Assembly: GCA_021642125.1 (NCBI GenBank)
Contig: JAKIXB010000006.1
Span: 558,001-622,000, forward strand
Length of the DNA stretch: 64,000 nucleotides
Origin: Nothophoma quercina
Taxonomy: Eukaryota > Ascomycota > Dothideomycetes > Pleosporales > Didymellaceae
Reading direction: 5' to 3'
The notes beneath the pieces are model-generated. The model saw only the letters and a program-made list of their open reading frames with translations, searched no databases and was not told the DNA's origin. Below, piece by piece: positions 10,409 to 22,000 of the stretch. The translations under genes were made by a program, and so were the position numbers. Within the stretch, counting starts at the first letter, position 1. Each line of letters starts with the position of its first letter.

Positions 10409-12361
10409 ATGTCGCCCTTCCCAGGCCCCTGGTCGCGCGATCTGGCGTCATTGAGGAAGTCGATTTCCTCAATACCATCAGATCACAAGTCCTCTTTCAT
10501 GACCACATCCAACGATACTATCGACATCTTCTGTGATGTCGAAGCTCTGCACGTCTGGGAGACCGACAGTGACATTGACAGTCTGCTGCAGTTGACAAGT
10601 GTTCTGGCGAAGCTATGCGACCTTGGTGTACGGGAGTCAAAAGGCCAAGTGAAGGGCATAAAGGGTGGTATAGTCATCATCGCAAAAGAAGACAAGAGTA
10701 AGGGTCACTTTGGGAGGTTATGCGACTTAGTCGAGTATCTTACTGGCGAGGCCGGGAGCAAGCACCTCGAGGGAACGGTTTGTTCATATGCGAACGCAAA
10801 TATCATCGTAGTGCGAGGATGGAGCTACGGCACTGGCAATGATGCCGCTGGCAACCACAGTGTGGAGAGAGTGGTCAAGCGGGTTGGCACCGCGTTGCAG
10901 CGTTCATTCTCTGCATCGAAGGCACATAAGATTGTATGGCATCACGGGGAGGTTGTTGACCCACTGCTAACCTTCATTAACACCACGACATTCTCCCTGC
11001 GCAACGCCTTCGCCGGTATCAGCGTTACGGACTCACTACACCTCACGACCAGCGTCAAGCCGTCCACGGCAGGTAGAGCTAACACCCTCCCCGATCTGGA
11101 ACGGTTGCAATCCTATGCGAAGAAGCTGGCTATTCCTGTCCTATTCCTCGATAGTAGCACTCAAGGCATCACAAGTCCCTATCTAGGAACGTACATGTAC
11201 TTCTTCGCATACTACGTCCACACCTTCCTTCCATCGTCGATCATGCGATGCCACCTTCGCGCAGCCCAAGACGAGCTTGTGACCTTCGCGTTTCGGCTTA
11301 GAGGGGCAAGTGAGAAACGGTATGGTTCGGACGTAGTGCGTGTTGTTCAGAAGCACCTTGATCCTCGGTGTAAGACATGGGCACGTCAATGCGTCGATCC
11401 ACGCAGCTTCGATAAGGGGAAGTGCCAGGCTGCTGGAAGGGAAGGCGAGGTGCACCACGCTGTTCAGCTCGCGGACGCACCATTCTCAATGTTCAAGAAC
11501 TATTTCTGCGCAGGTACTAACGGACTCGCAGCTTTTGCGCGGCTCGCGATCGGTCCTGCGAGTCCCGCGGCGGCAGCAAAGGAAGTCTTTATTGCGGCGC
11601 CTGTTGACATATCCTTCAGTACATCTCGCCTTCGCGCAAGCTGTCCGAGTACCTTCCACGTCTTGCTACCAAATCAGGACGTTACTGAGGAGAACATTAC
11701 GAACCGCATCCAAGGCTTGATGATGGGCGTCCTTGAGCGCGTACGCCAGGAGCATGGCAACCCCACCTTCGGCTCAAATGAAAGACAGATGTGGAAGGAT
11801 GTAGTCAAAGCATGCTCCTGGGCGCTGAAAGGCTGTGAAGGCAAGATGCCAGACAAGATCGCTGGAAAGGTCAAGTTCGTGCAAGAGAAGCTCACAAAGG
11901 GTACATGGGGCTACGTTGTAGGAGCACCAGGCGATGGGAGTAAAGCGATACCCGCAGGTGACGTTTCGGGAGCAGCGAGCGCAAACGCTGCCGCTCATGC
12001 AGCTTTCTCAGGTAATGGAGCCGGAATGCAGAATGCCTATGCGCAAGGCTACGGACAACAACAGATGCCAAACGGATACACAGGTCATGGGCAGCAGGGC
12101 ATGATGAACTTGCCTGTTCGTCGGTCGGCAGCCTACTACCCTCAGCAGCCTCAGCCGTATGCACAGAATCAGCAGCAGAGTGGCCAGATGGCTGTCGATC
12201 CAGCAATGTACCACCAGGGACAGGTGAAAAGGTACGAGCAAGCTCAATCTCCTGGATATGGACGTGGAGTGCCACCGCCTGAGTATGGGTGCGCGCAGCA
12301 GATGCCAGGAGGATACCCACCGACACCGCAGGAAGGATGTGCGCAGATGGGAGGGCGTTAG
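10409..12361 (+). CDS. Unrecognised protein with a Q/G/Y-rich C-terminal tail
   Basis: One exon of 650 residues if the ATG at 10409 (MSPFPGPWSR) is used; the ATG at 10169 would add 80 low-complexity residues. The first about 480 residues look folded, with blocks such as DIFCDVEALHVWETD, IVVRGWSYGTG, YMYFFAYYVHTFLP and FAGISVTDSLHL. I do not recognise the family. From about residue 520 the sequence turns into repeats of Gln, Gly, Tyr, Met and Pro (GYGQQQMPNGY, YYPQQPQPYAQNQQQ), a low-complexity, prion-like composition often seen in RNA-binding or phase-separating proteins. No membrane segment or signal peptide is seen. Confidence 0.75.
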   Translation: MSPFPGPWSRDLASLRKSISSIPSDHKSSFMTTSNDTIDIFCDVEALHVWETDSDIDSLLQLTSVLAKLCDLGVRESKGQVKGIKGGIVIIAKEDKSKGHFGRLCDLVEYLTGEAGSKHLEGTVCSYANANIIVVRGWSYGTGNDAAGNHSVERVVKRVGTALQRSFSASKAHKIVWHHGEVVDPLLTFINTTTFSLRNAFAGISVTDSLHLTTSVKPSTAGRANTLPDLERLQSYAKKLAIPVLFLDSSTQGITSPYLGTYMYFFAYYVHTFLPSSIMRCHLRAAQDELVTFAFRLRGASEKRYGSDVVRVVQKHLDPRCKTWARQCVDPRSFDKGKCQAAGREGEVHHAVQLADAPFSMFKNYFCAGTNGLAAFARLAIGPASPAAAAKEVFIAAPVDISFSTSRLRASCPSTFHVLLPNQDVTEENITNRIQGLMMGVLERVRQEHGNPTFGSNERQMWKDVVKACSWALKGCEGKMPDKIAGKVKFVQEKLTKGTWGYVVGAPGDGSKAIPAGDVSGAASANAAAHAAFSGNGAGMQNAYAQGYGQQQMPNGYTGHGQQGMMNLPVRRSAAYYPQQPQPYAQNQQQSGQMAVDPAMYHQGQVKRYEQAQSPGYGRGVPPPEYGCAQQMPGGYPPTPQEGCAQMGGR

Positions 12362-12655
12362 TGATGATGAACGGTGATCTTCTTGGGCGCTTGTCTGCTT
12401 GTACGTTCTTTACATACATCTGCTCTTGTGTCTGCTGAGATCGATGCAGACGTGCGAAACCTAGAATCAATAGGCAATCTCTTATTCCGTCAATTGATCG
12501 CAGCTCTTGCTACGCATTGAGTCTTGTGTCGTGACATGAAATAGTGGAAAACGCTGATGGACGCGTGTGGAAGGCACAATGACGTTGCTGCCTCGGCCTT
12601 CGCAGCCTTCCTGAACTTTACGCGACGCGTCTTGCCCCCTCCATCAGCTTGCACG

Positions 12656-13922
12656 ATGCGGTTCAAAGCCCAAATACAGAATATATCGACCTTCACAAGT
12701 ACGCTTGATTGCTGTTTAATAAATTGTCCGTTACTAAGAATGTGCAGAGCTCACAGCCTCCCTCAACTCGCTCGGTCCGCTCGCCTGGGTCAAGCTCAGC
12801 GAGGAGCAAGTATGCTTCACCATCATACCTGAGCAGGGCACGCAGGTCTGGTCGTGAGTCGACCCTCGTTCTCATGTGTTTGCGCCCTCTCTGACATGAT
12901 GCAGCGTTCTCTCCATTGTAAGCGGACTTCCCTCGTACCTCGTCATCTTTTCTAAAACGCCACCCAGAACGCCCTCTTCGAAACGATATCCGTACAGTCT
13001 GCTGCCAACAATGTCATCAACCTCGAGGTCCCGCTCACCTCGCTCAATCGAGCCCTCAAGTCCGCCTTGAATGCCACGTCCGCTCAGATTCGCCTCACAA
13101 AGAAAGATAATATGCCTATGTTAGCCCTCACCATCGTTACCACGACATCCTCGAATACGTACAGCGCCTTCCCAGCAGCAGGCCCAAACAACGACGATGG
13201 CTTCGATGCACCGTTCGACAATGCCTTCGGAGGCAACCGCGAGACCGTCGTTACGCAAGAGATACCCGTCCGTGTGTTGGCGCCAGACACGGTAGCCAAT
13301 CTACACGAGCCACACACCAGAGAACCAGACGTACACATCATTCTGCCTCCTCTCATGCAACTGAAGAGTATCAGCGATCGATTCACGAAGCTGGCACTTG
13401 CGGATACAAAGTCGGGTGTAGGCGCAAGGACACGGCTAGAGCTTGCTGCGAACATGCATGGCTGCCTCAAAATGAGCATCAAGACAGATGCCATGAGCAT
13501 ATCGTCAGTATGGACGGATCTCAGCAACCCAGAGCTAGATCCTGCACAAATCGCGGGAGGTGAGGACGGGCTTGCTGAACACCCGAGCACACGCATGAAA
13601 CAGCTGGGCTCTGCGGACGGACGCAGCGAGGAGGGCTGGGCGACGGTCAGGATTGACGGTCGCGACTGGGGCAAGGTGATGAGCGTGGGGAGACTTGGTG
13701 GAAGAGTTATTGCCTGTAGGTCTTGGTCATCCAGCTGGTGCTGTCGAAGTTATGCTAACATCGACAGGCTTCTGCCACGAGCACGCTCTCATCCTCTACG
13801 TCTATCTGCCAAACGATAATGGCGACGACGAGTCTGTCTTGACCGTATGGACACGTATCCTCTAGATTTGCGAGCACAAGTTGACTTTATCGCAGTACTA
13901 CGTCAGTTCATACAGCGCATGA
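12656..13922 (+). CDS. hus1: Hus1-like DNA-damage checkpoint clamp subunit
   Basis: Six exons (12656-12698, 12748-12853, 12905-12917, 12968-13715, 13768-13844, 13896-13922) join in phase to 337 residues. The N-terminus MRFKAQIQN and the following WVKLSEEQVCFTII match Hus1, as do NLEVPLTSLNRALKS and the very end, YYVSSYSA. Hus1 is one ring member of the Rad9-Rad1-Hus1 (9-1-1) clamp, loaded at damaged DNA to activate the checkpoint kinase Rad3/Mec1. The third exon is only 13 nt, coding for part of VLSI, so automatic prediction may miss it. The middle has an insert rich in Gly, Asp and Asn. Confidence 0.9.
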
Positions 13923-14301
13923 CGAGGAATGGCCGGCGCCATCAATCTTTACGAATAACGATCAGATACCATACTCCGCCATAGGGTAGGCGTCCTACAC
14001 TGGACGGGAACATCTCTCGTAGTCAACACAACATGGGCACGTCGATTACGAAAATGGCTTCATAATCATTTGGACATACTTCGGTACGCCAAAGGTGGAT
14101 ATGTCGCCTAATGAACAGTGGATCTTCTAGGCTTGCCGTGGGTGCCTTGAGCTACTCAGGCAGCAGGCGAGGCCCAAGCGCGCATTCCGTCTTATTGCCA
14201 CCTCTAGAAATACGGTATTCCCGAGGCTGCTTTTGTGCTTCTCATGTTTCAATTTTCGATCCCCGGTAGCAGAAACGAATTTGGGAACCGCTATAGCGAC
14301 G
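13923..14301. other. Intergenic between hus1 and the F-box gene
   Basis: About 380 nt with no supported gene. It carries the hus1 3' region and the F-box gene promoter. Confidence 0.5.
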
Positions 14302-16281
14302 ATGCACAGGAAGCAACGTTCTGTCACAGACGACACCGGAGCATTTAACTTACATGCATTGCAACCCATCGACGATGCATGTTTCATTACGAGCCTATCA
14401 ACTGAACTGATCTACCACATCATCGACTTCGTACCTCCCGAATCACATCTCGACTTCGCATGTACGTGCAAGAGACTCGCGGAGTGCTCCAGCAAGGTCT
14501 TGAAACGTCATCAGGAAGCTTACAGCAGGTACCGGGTCTCGTCAGATATCCTACCCACCACCATTCCAACGCTGCTACGGAGTGTCATCGCACGTGCTGA
14601 CCCGATCCTTGCTTGGCATGTCCGTTCACTGGAGATCTGGTACGATCGCACAAGCTGGTTAGACTGGAAACCTCTTGATTTCGACCAGCAGCTGCATGGA
14701 GAAGACATGGATCTTGACAGTGTTTTGTGGCAGTGGGGAGATGACGAACTGTCAGAATACCTTGGAGATATAGAGAACCAGTTCGATGCACTGGTTGACA
14801 GCGGCGATGAAGATGCACGCACCGACGCCCGCGAGCAATTTCAAGATGGTGTCGATGGCTTTTTGAAGATGCTTCTCATTGCATACTGTCCAAGACTGCA
14901 GGATGTCAAGTTCATTACGCAAGAGCATCGGGATAAATCGACGCTTGGCTGGCTCAGGAGGATCATTCAGGGTTGTATCCTATGTGGCAGCCACTGGCCA
15001 CCTGGTCTTAGTAACATCCATGAGGTTGCTGTTGGTGTCGAGTCAGATACTTGGATGTCGCAAGAGCAACCAGAAGGCCAAGACCCCGTTAACAGATCCA
15101 TGGAAACCTTCTCGACGCTACTTCGCCTGCCTCGCATTCAATCGATGTATTACAATGACATCAGGCACGAAGGGTGGAATGACGATACAGAGTACGACTC
15201 GCGCACGCTGATGCCTCCGCGCTCTTCTACAGTCAAGCACATCTTCCTCGATGACTGCAGCGACATACCCTACAGATTTCGCTGTGCGCTATTTCAAGCC
15301 CCGCAAGCACTTGAAACCTTCACCCTTCGTGCCGGCGACTACGGCGACCGAATGGATGACGCCGACGCTCTAGTCTCAGGCATCTGTTCCGTACAATCTA
15401 AGTCTCTCCATACCTTGATGTTCTATGGCCCATACACCCTTGCACAAATTCACGGCTACAGGTGCTGTGTGTACCGTAACGAAGAGTTGGATACAGCAGA
15501 CAACCTAAAGACCGTGGCCATCCATGTCTCCGATGTTGAATTGGACTCCTGCTACCACTTGGCAGACGAAACGAATCAGCAAGAGGACAAGATGACCTAC
15601 GAGGAGCAGCGCAGATGGTTCGTCAAATGGTTCTGCCAAACAGCCTTCCCAAACACCATCGAGAGACTGATCTTCTGGGGAGAACCGTCGGATTGCTATC
15701 TGGGACAGCTCAAGAGGGGCGACTTTCTGACATGGCTGGAGGATGCGCTCATCGCAGCTATTGAGTCGCGCCGCTGGGTCAACAAAAATGATGGTGATAA
15801 CGGTGAGGAGGATGCGGACGCAGATCGAGAGGTGCATTATCCCAATCTCAAAGCCGTCTACCTGGAGGATATTGAGAGCGTGCAAGCATTCCCTTACAGA
15901 GACCAAAAGCCTCCTCGTACAAAGGAAATGCGATTCCGCAGACTGATCGAAGTGGGCAAAATTGCGGGGGTCGATGTACACACTCTCACGAACCGCATGC
16001 CGGCTGCGTATCTGCACAGTTTTCCTAAGGCGCCGGACAAGTATGACCTAAGATCTGGGCCGTGGTGGGAGCGTAGAGATGAGATTGAGGATTGGGTGTT
16101 TGATGCGTACAAAGGGAGGAGGGTGCCGCCGGGCTGTGGCAAGTGTGGCAAGTGTGAGACCTGCTTGAGAGAGTATAGCGAAGAGCTGTGGATGAAGCTG
16201 AATGGAGATGAAGGTGCGGTGAGGAGGAGTAAGCGTTTGCAGGCGTGTGATATGATGGATACTTGGGGTACAAACGTGTGA
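14302..16281 (+). CDS. F-box protein with a Cys-rich C-terminus
   Basis: Single exon, 659 residues. Residues about 28-75 fit an F-box: ITSLSTELIYHIIDFV, then PESHLDFACTCKRLAECS. F-box proteins bring substrates to SCF ubiquitin ligases through Skp1. The rest has scattered Leu-rich strands but no clear WD or Kelch repeats, as in many large fungal F-box families. The C-terminus has closely spaced cysteines, CGKCGKCETC, which may bind metal, followed by a basic RRSKRL motif. The ATG at 14302 starts 27 residues before the F-box. The substrate cannot be inferred. Confidence 0.82.
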   Translation: MHRKQRSVTDDTGAFNLHALQPIDDACFITSLSTELIYHIIDFVPPESHLDFACTCKRLAECSSKVLKRHQEAYSRYRVSSDILPTTIPTLLRSVIARADPILAWHVRSLEIWYDRTSWLDWKPLDFDQQLHGEDMDLDSVLWQWGDDELSEYLGDIENQFDALVDSGDEDARTDAREQFQDGVDGFLKMLLIAYCPRLQDVKFITQEHRDKSTLGWLRRIIQGCILCGSHWPPGLSNIHEVAVGVESDTWMSQEQPEGQDPVNRSMETFSTLLRLPRIQSMYYNDIRHEGWNDDTEYDSRTLMPPRSSTVKHIFLDDCSDIPYRFRCALFQAPQALETFTLRAGDYGDRMDDADALVSGICSVQSKSLHTLMFYGPYTLAQIHGYRCCVYRNEELDTADNLKTVAIHVSDVELDSCYHLADETNQQEDKMTYEEQRRWFVKWFCQTAFPNTIERLIFWGEPSDCYLGQLKRGDFLTWLEDALIAAIESRRWVNKNDGDNGEEDADADREVHYPNLKAVYLEDIESVQAFPYRDQKPPRTKEMRFRRLIEVGKIAGVDVHTLTNRMPAAYLHSFPKAPDKYDLRSGPWWERRDEIEDWVFDAYKGRRVPPGCGKCGKCETCLREYSEELWMKLNGDEGAVRRSKRLQACDMMDTWGTNV

Positions 16282-18213
16282 TCCCGGGCCGATGCTGGGC
16301 TTGCCATCCACAACACAGATTTTAGGCTCAATTCCAGAAGCCCTTGCAGCGAAACAATGCGCGGCTTTGCACTCTCCAATAACAAAAAAAAACGATTTGA
16401 ATTACATATTTTGCGTCCAGCTGAATGTACACCTCGACTGCGCTACGACCTTGGTCTGCAAATCAGTACTTTGCTACACTGACTTCCTTCTCACACCACC
16501 ATAGCGAATGTTTCGGCTGTATACAGGTGCCAAAATTGTACGACTAGGGGATCCATGTTGTCTTTCCACTTTGAAAGATACATACTTCTAATTGATATCT
16601 TTGCAAGTCCTTGCCAACTGCATCCTACAGTCATCTAAAAGGCTTGCATAACAAGCACATACGCGGCTGGAACCCGGTATGGTACCACTATATAAAGCCT
16701 CTGCACTTGTATCTTATTTCAACGTTGGAGATTCAACGTCCGAAAATTGGAGCGACTCCGAGGTAAGTGCTGGTAGCAGCTTCCAAAAATATCAATGGCA
16801 GCTGGACATTATCTGTCTGCTCTTTCAATCTGAAGACTCAAGATTAAGTCCATGTACGAAAGGTGCGCAATATCAACACATGTTGTTTTCTTGAGCCAAG
16901 GTTGTTCCTGCCTATCTTAGAAGGAACAATGATTGAGGCTATGTTATGTGTTTGCCTTGCTAAACGCATCTGCGAAGTTCTGTGTCGCATGTTTACTCGC
17001 CTGTGGTCTGGAAGTCACTGTTCTGCTTTCACACCTGAAAATGTGTCCTTTGCCATTACCCAAGTTAAAAGAACTCTCAGCCATGTTTTCCTTCTTCTCG
17101 AGATTTGCTGTACAGTCGGATATGTTCCATGAATCCTGGGGCCACAGATAGCATGATGCTGGGTCTGAGGTTGTGCTGCAGTAACAAGGCAGCTCCTTCC
17201 TCGCTCGAACACTTTCTGCTCATCGCCCAAATCTCCACAAAACGACGAAAGAATATCATCGAGAAGCATGTTAGTGGTCGTTTAGAAGGGTACAAGGACT
17301 ATGTTACGTTCTCAGCGGCTGCCGTCGGCAAGCTTCAATGCCTGCAGTCACGGCTTGTGCTGCTTCTACCGGCGATTGAAAGACCGACAGATTCTTCTAC
17401 AAGTGACTTTGTCTGCCTCATGCCAATCGATACATAAATTCATCTATGGAGTGTGCCTCTTTTGCTTAATTGAGACCTCATCAGTTGCGACACTCTCCCA
17501 TCACACTTACTGTTTTGGAAAGTGCTCGAATCCATCTCCAGCGCAAAAATATTGTCTGTCTGCCGGCTGCAAATATATCTGGACCTGAGAGATGTTTCCT
17601 GTCCTATAGTATGGTGTCTTTCTGGAGTCAATTTCCACAATTCATGTGATGAGAACATGTCTTCCTTGGTTTGGCCAGAAGAGAAGTCATAACTTGCCGT
17701 GCTCTATTCGAGTTCTGTCTTCCTTGTCAAAGAACAACTCGTCGACTACTTGTTAAGTCTTGTCCATTGCTTCTAACATCTTATCACAAGAACTCGAAAT
17801 TAATCGTGTCTTCTGGCACTGTCTTCTCTCAAACCGTCGCCTATCCACTCTATGCTCCACTCGAAAGCCAAAAGGGAATCAGGGGCACCATAGCAACATG
17901 TTAGTGCACGTTGTCACCTTGGAGGAGGTCTGCGATAGCTTGGACATACGACATGAAGATGGTGGTAACGATTCTGGGATCGCGTTGAACAGTGCCTTTG
18001 GAAGCACACGACTACTACAGAAGCGGCAGGTAAAATACACAATGGCATTCAATATCCACAAGCTAGGTACAGATACACAGTTCATTTCGGCTAGTGTCTG
18101 ATTCGAGCAAAGGCTGCACGACCAGCGTGAGTATATTTCCGCAAATTTTTACTTTTCGATCAAGCACGAGAACCAGCAGGTATTCCCTCGCCATCGTCCA
18201 TGGTGCCATCCCG
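16282..18213. other. Long gene-free interval
   Basis: About 1.9 kb, lower in GC than its neighbours, with only short overlapping frames on both strands and no recognisable protein or tRNA. A TATATAAAG box lies near 16689. A diverged transposon or a non-coding transcript cannot be excluded, but nothing supports either. Confidence 0.45.
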
Positions 18214-19047
18214 TCATTTTACGTTCTCATCGCCATCATTCTGCCACAGAAACACATGCCCCAGTGGGCCAAGCTCCGTCTTTTTGATATCCGAACAATC
18301 TGTGAAGCGTACAGTCGCACCCTGGTCGATATCTGCGTACATCTCCTCCTCAGCATATGGGTCGTGCAAAGTGTTAATGTCAATCGGTGCTTGTTCGTTT
18401 ACTTCAGCAAATACTCGAGTAGCAACGCCAACACTCGCCTCAGCATCCATGCGACAACGAGTCTCAACGTCATTCCACATTCGAGCATCGGCTGTATGAT
18501 CATCATCTTCATCAAAGAGCGATGCAAAGTCAGGTGTCATCTCACCGTCTTCTGCCTTCATAGGATCTGCTGCCGCGGCAACATCGATTGAATGGACATC
18601 AAACGCACGCGCAGTAAGCGGCGAACTAACATTCTTACCTCCCTTACCTTGATCGGAGAAGCTCTGGATTTGCTCCCGCAGAGCAAGTAACTGCGGTGTG
18701 CGATCCTTCGCCATAGACAGCTTATCCAGACCCAGCGCGCGTGCTCGGGAAATGACACCAGTGATATGCTCGCGTTTCACGCGATCCTCCGAGGTGAGCA
18801 ATTCGACTTTCTTACCAGACACTGTGCTTACCGACTTGCCGTTCACCCGTGTCTCGTTGCCGATCGGGAGGTGTGGACACATGCCTTTACAATTTTGAGG
18901 ACATGCTGGTGGTGTCCAAGAAGTGCAGGGGATGTTGGTGACGGAGCACGCGGGCTGCTGACATGTAGTATATATATTGGAGGAAGCCGAGGTGATGGAG
19001 GAGAGGAGCTGGGTGAAGTTCAGATTGGAGAGGCATGAGAAAGCCAT
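18214..19047 (-). CDS. Unrecognised protein with a Cys-rich N-terminal region
   Basis: A single open frame of 277 residues from ATG 19047. Residues 1-70 contain nine cysteines, clustered as TCQQPACS, IPCTSW, PACPQNC and KGMCPHL, which suggests a small disulfide or metal-binding module. There is no convincing signal peptide, since MAFSCLSNLNF is only weakly hydrophobic. The middle is charged and helical (LLTSEDRVKREHITGVISRARALGL). The C-terminal part is acidic (DEDDDHTADA) and ends in GHVFLWQND. I do not recognise the family. The open length and coherent composition favour a real gene. Confidence 0.6.
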   Translation of the reverse strand: MAFSCLSNLNFTQLLSSITSASSNIYTTCQQPACSVTNIPCTSWTPPACPQNCKGMCPHLPIGNETRVNGKSVSTVSGKKVELLTSEDRVKREHITGVISRARALGLDKLSMAKDRTPQLLALREQIQSFSDQGKGGKNVSSPLTARAFDVHSIDVAAAADPMKAEDGEMTPDFASLFDEDDDHTADARMWNDVETRCRMDAEASVGVATRVFAEVNEQAPIDINTLHDPYAEEEMYADIDQGATVRFTDCSDIKKTELGPLGHVFLWQNDGDENVK

Positions 19048-22000
19048 GCTGGGTGACGATGGTGTTGATGATGGTTGCTGATGTAGATCTCGATTCGGGG
19101 GTCTCGATTCAGGGGAGTGGAGTTGTGGTGTGGAAGAGAATCTTGGAGAATCTCAGTGCTTTAGTGGACCTGAGCTGCATCGTGAGGCCTGTCATTGTTA
19201 GCTACATTGTGTTGTGCGATTACTGTCTCGTGAGCCAACGTTGTTCCCACCGTGTACTGTGACTTGGGAGCCTGGAACATGAGACTGCGTAATGGAAACA
19301 TGGTCGTCTCGCGATGTGAGACCGTGAGAGTGCTGTATAGTGACGGCGGCGGAGCGACTTGGTGACCAAAGGGGTAATATGACCGACGGCAGGACCGGCC
19401 TTATTAGCGAATGTCCAGCGGGAGGATCTGGAGGATTGCATGAGGCCATGCAAGATATCGATGATCCTTTCGCTTCTGCTTGTTGAGATCAAAAGCACCG
19501 CTTCGTTTTGACGCAACGACGCGGAGACGGTTTTAGCGTTGAGCAAGGGGGACCAATATCTCATTCCCACCCCAAGACCTGAACCCAAGACCCCACAGTC
19601 TTCAATCAATCGAGATAAGATCGATGCACTCGACTCCTTCTCAACTTCACGATGAGTCGTTGACAACCTCATGATGCCAGTGGTGGAGGAAGGCGCATGC
19701 CAGCACACCAGCGCCCACAGCCCAGTTCGCTTTGCCGCAGACCGACTCACCGTGAGACATACATATGTATGAAGATCGGACCACACTGATACACAGGTAC
19801 ATCGAAAGCGTGTAGTGGCTTGCAGGCGTCTTTCCACGTGCCATGCGTGTGCCAGAACGGCCCTGGTTCTAGCGCAGAAAGGTTCAAAGTAGCCACGGCG
19901 GGTATTGCGTCCAATTGACGGGATGTGGCTTGCGGAGAAGGTTGCAGATGTCTCAGTGTGCGTGCGCCGAATCAATGCTACACTGTGATCGATTGGTACT
20001 CCGCGAACGGTATCTCGAGGCTAGATGTGGAACGAGTGTGTTCAATTGATTGAGGTGAACGATGTTTGGGTGAGTAGAGTCGTATGATCTTGCATTACCA
20101 CATTCGTTTCCTGCAACATTAGTCTTTCGTACAGCGTATAATGCAAAGTCTCGGATCCCAAGCCGAAGGGTTGTTTGCCGCCCGGAGAACGGTATCGTCC
20201 TCCACATTACGGGACTCTGGTATTGTGTCCCGAATACGGAAGCCAAATCTTACCCGTCCTTTCTCCTGAGGCGTAGTCCGGACTCGAAGGCTCAGGGACA
20301 ATGATCACCGCGCCGTAGTAGGGTAGTTCCACTTCCACTGCGTGAGAGCTTCGGTTGCTGTCTTCGAACCTAGCCTCGTCCCTTCAGACCCGCTCTTGCA
20401 GTGGAGAATGCTCAATGGTCGTTGAGGCGTGACTGTTGAAGCTTGGTGACAGCGGGTAGCGGTTGTGGGCTGATGGCTCCCCACTTTTCTTTGAGAAGCA
20501 TCGCTCAACTTTTGACAATGTCCATCTGCAGCTCAAACAATTGAATACAAAGACACGTCTGTGAAGACGCGCACCTTTAACTTTCACATGCTGTCTGCCC
20601 ATAACAAGTCGGTCCTTCATCATAAAGCGAGTCGTGCTGAAGGGCGGCCTGATCAGCACACGAATCGTTGGACGGGAGATTGCGCGCCGTCTGCCTGGTG
20701 CGGGCTGGGTGGGTACATCCGGTATAGTGCTCGCCCAATGAGCACTTAGCACAAGATCCACTTGACCCAACCCAGGTCAAGGGCAGCAGGCCTCGGAGCT
20801 GCGATTCCCTTGAGCGTTGCCCGCCCCGAGCTCCTGCCGCTGGGAAAATCGCAGGGCACTTGGACGGCTATTGGCTCCCAATACGGCAGCCGACCCCAGC
20901 CGTTGCAGCAAAAGCATCGCTTTCCGTCCCGGAGACTGCAAGCCAAATTGCAGCTGCGAGGAAGTGTGGCAGCGGCGCTGCAGAGTGGATTCTGCGTTCT
21001 GCGTTCCGCACAGAAGATCAGGCCATGTTTGCTGCGCGGTGCGGCCAGCCCACCCACTTTGGGTTGCACAGCAGGCTAGCCTGGCAGCTTTGTGCCCTGG
21101 GGTTGCAATTGTCCGCAAGTCGCAGAGGCCGCGTGAGGAGTGCATGCGCCCCCATCTCACTTGTCGACGCAGAGGGCCAGTCGGAGCGAGCAGTGTACAG
21201 CCAGTTGGGTGCGGTGAGAGGCGAATGGGAGCTGGTGACGCATGAGCAGAGGCTATGCAGGTAAAAGCAACGTCCGGCAGCATCGCCCTCAGCCTGCAGT
21301 GGGAGAAACGGACACGCACATGGCTGGGCTGTGAGCGTTGACGATAGAGCGTGCAGTAGTGACGAATAGCTCGAGTTTCTTTCATTCAGGCTGCGGAAAG
21401 GAGCAAGGGCCTGGTCTAGCGGGCCAGTTTGGGGTCTAGCCAAACTTTCCAAGAATGGAGCCCTGGAGAGTCCCGGAGCTTTCGTCAGGTTCGTTTCGCG
21501 TCCCGCAGTGTGCCGCCCGCCTCGGCGGTGCGACGAGGACATTTGGCTGTGGGAGCCTGATCTCAGATTTGGGGGCCCACGATGAGATGCTGTGCCAGAA
21601 ACCGACAGTACTGCAAAGGAGCCTCTGTGGGCTGCAGGCGAGGTCAGCAGCTGGAAGCGAGGCATTCTTTCGGATCGCGCCTGCATGTCCCAGGCCTTGC
21701 AGAGATGGGCTGGGTGAGCCGTCATTGGCGCCAATGAGCTCGCGAACCGTTTTGCGTTCTGACCTGAACAAAGGAGCGGGTCGGCTAAAGATGGAGAGCG
21801 TGAATCGTGAACAGCGCTAGCCCTGGTGGGTACTCCCAGCCCGCTGTGCCCGCACCCACTCAGCACTCGCTCATCTGGACAGTGCCTCTCTCCGATTCTC
21901 GTCCTCCTCCTGCTGCCACTTCTCATCCACGACACCGTGATCTCGACGGGAGAGCGACCGCAGCGACACCCGCAGACGATCCAGCACGTCTGTTGCCGCC

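Noticed and set aside
16282..18213. Possible transposon remnant in the gene-free interval
   Set aside because: No terminal repeats, target duplication or transposase-like frame could be found by eye.
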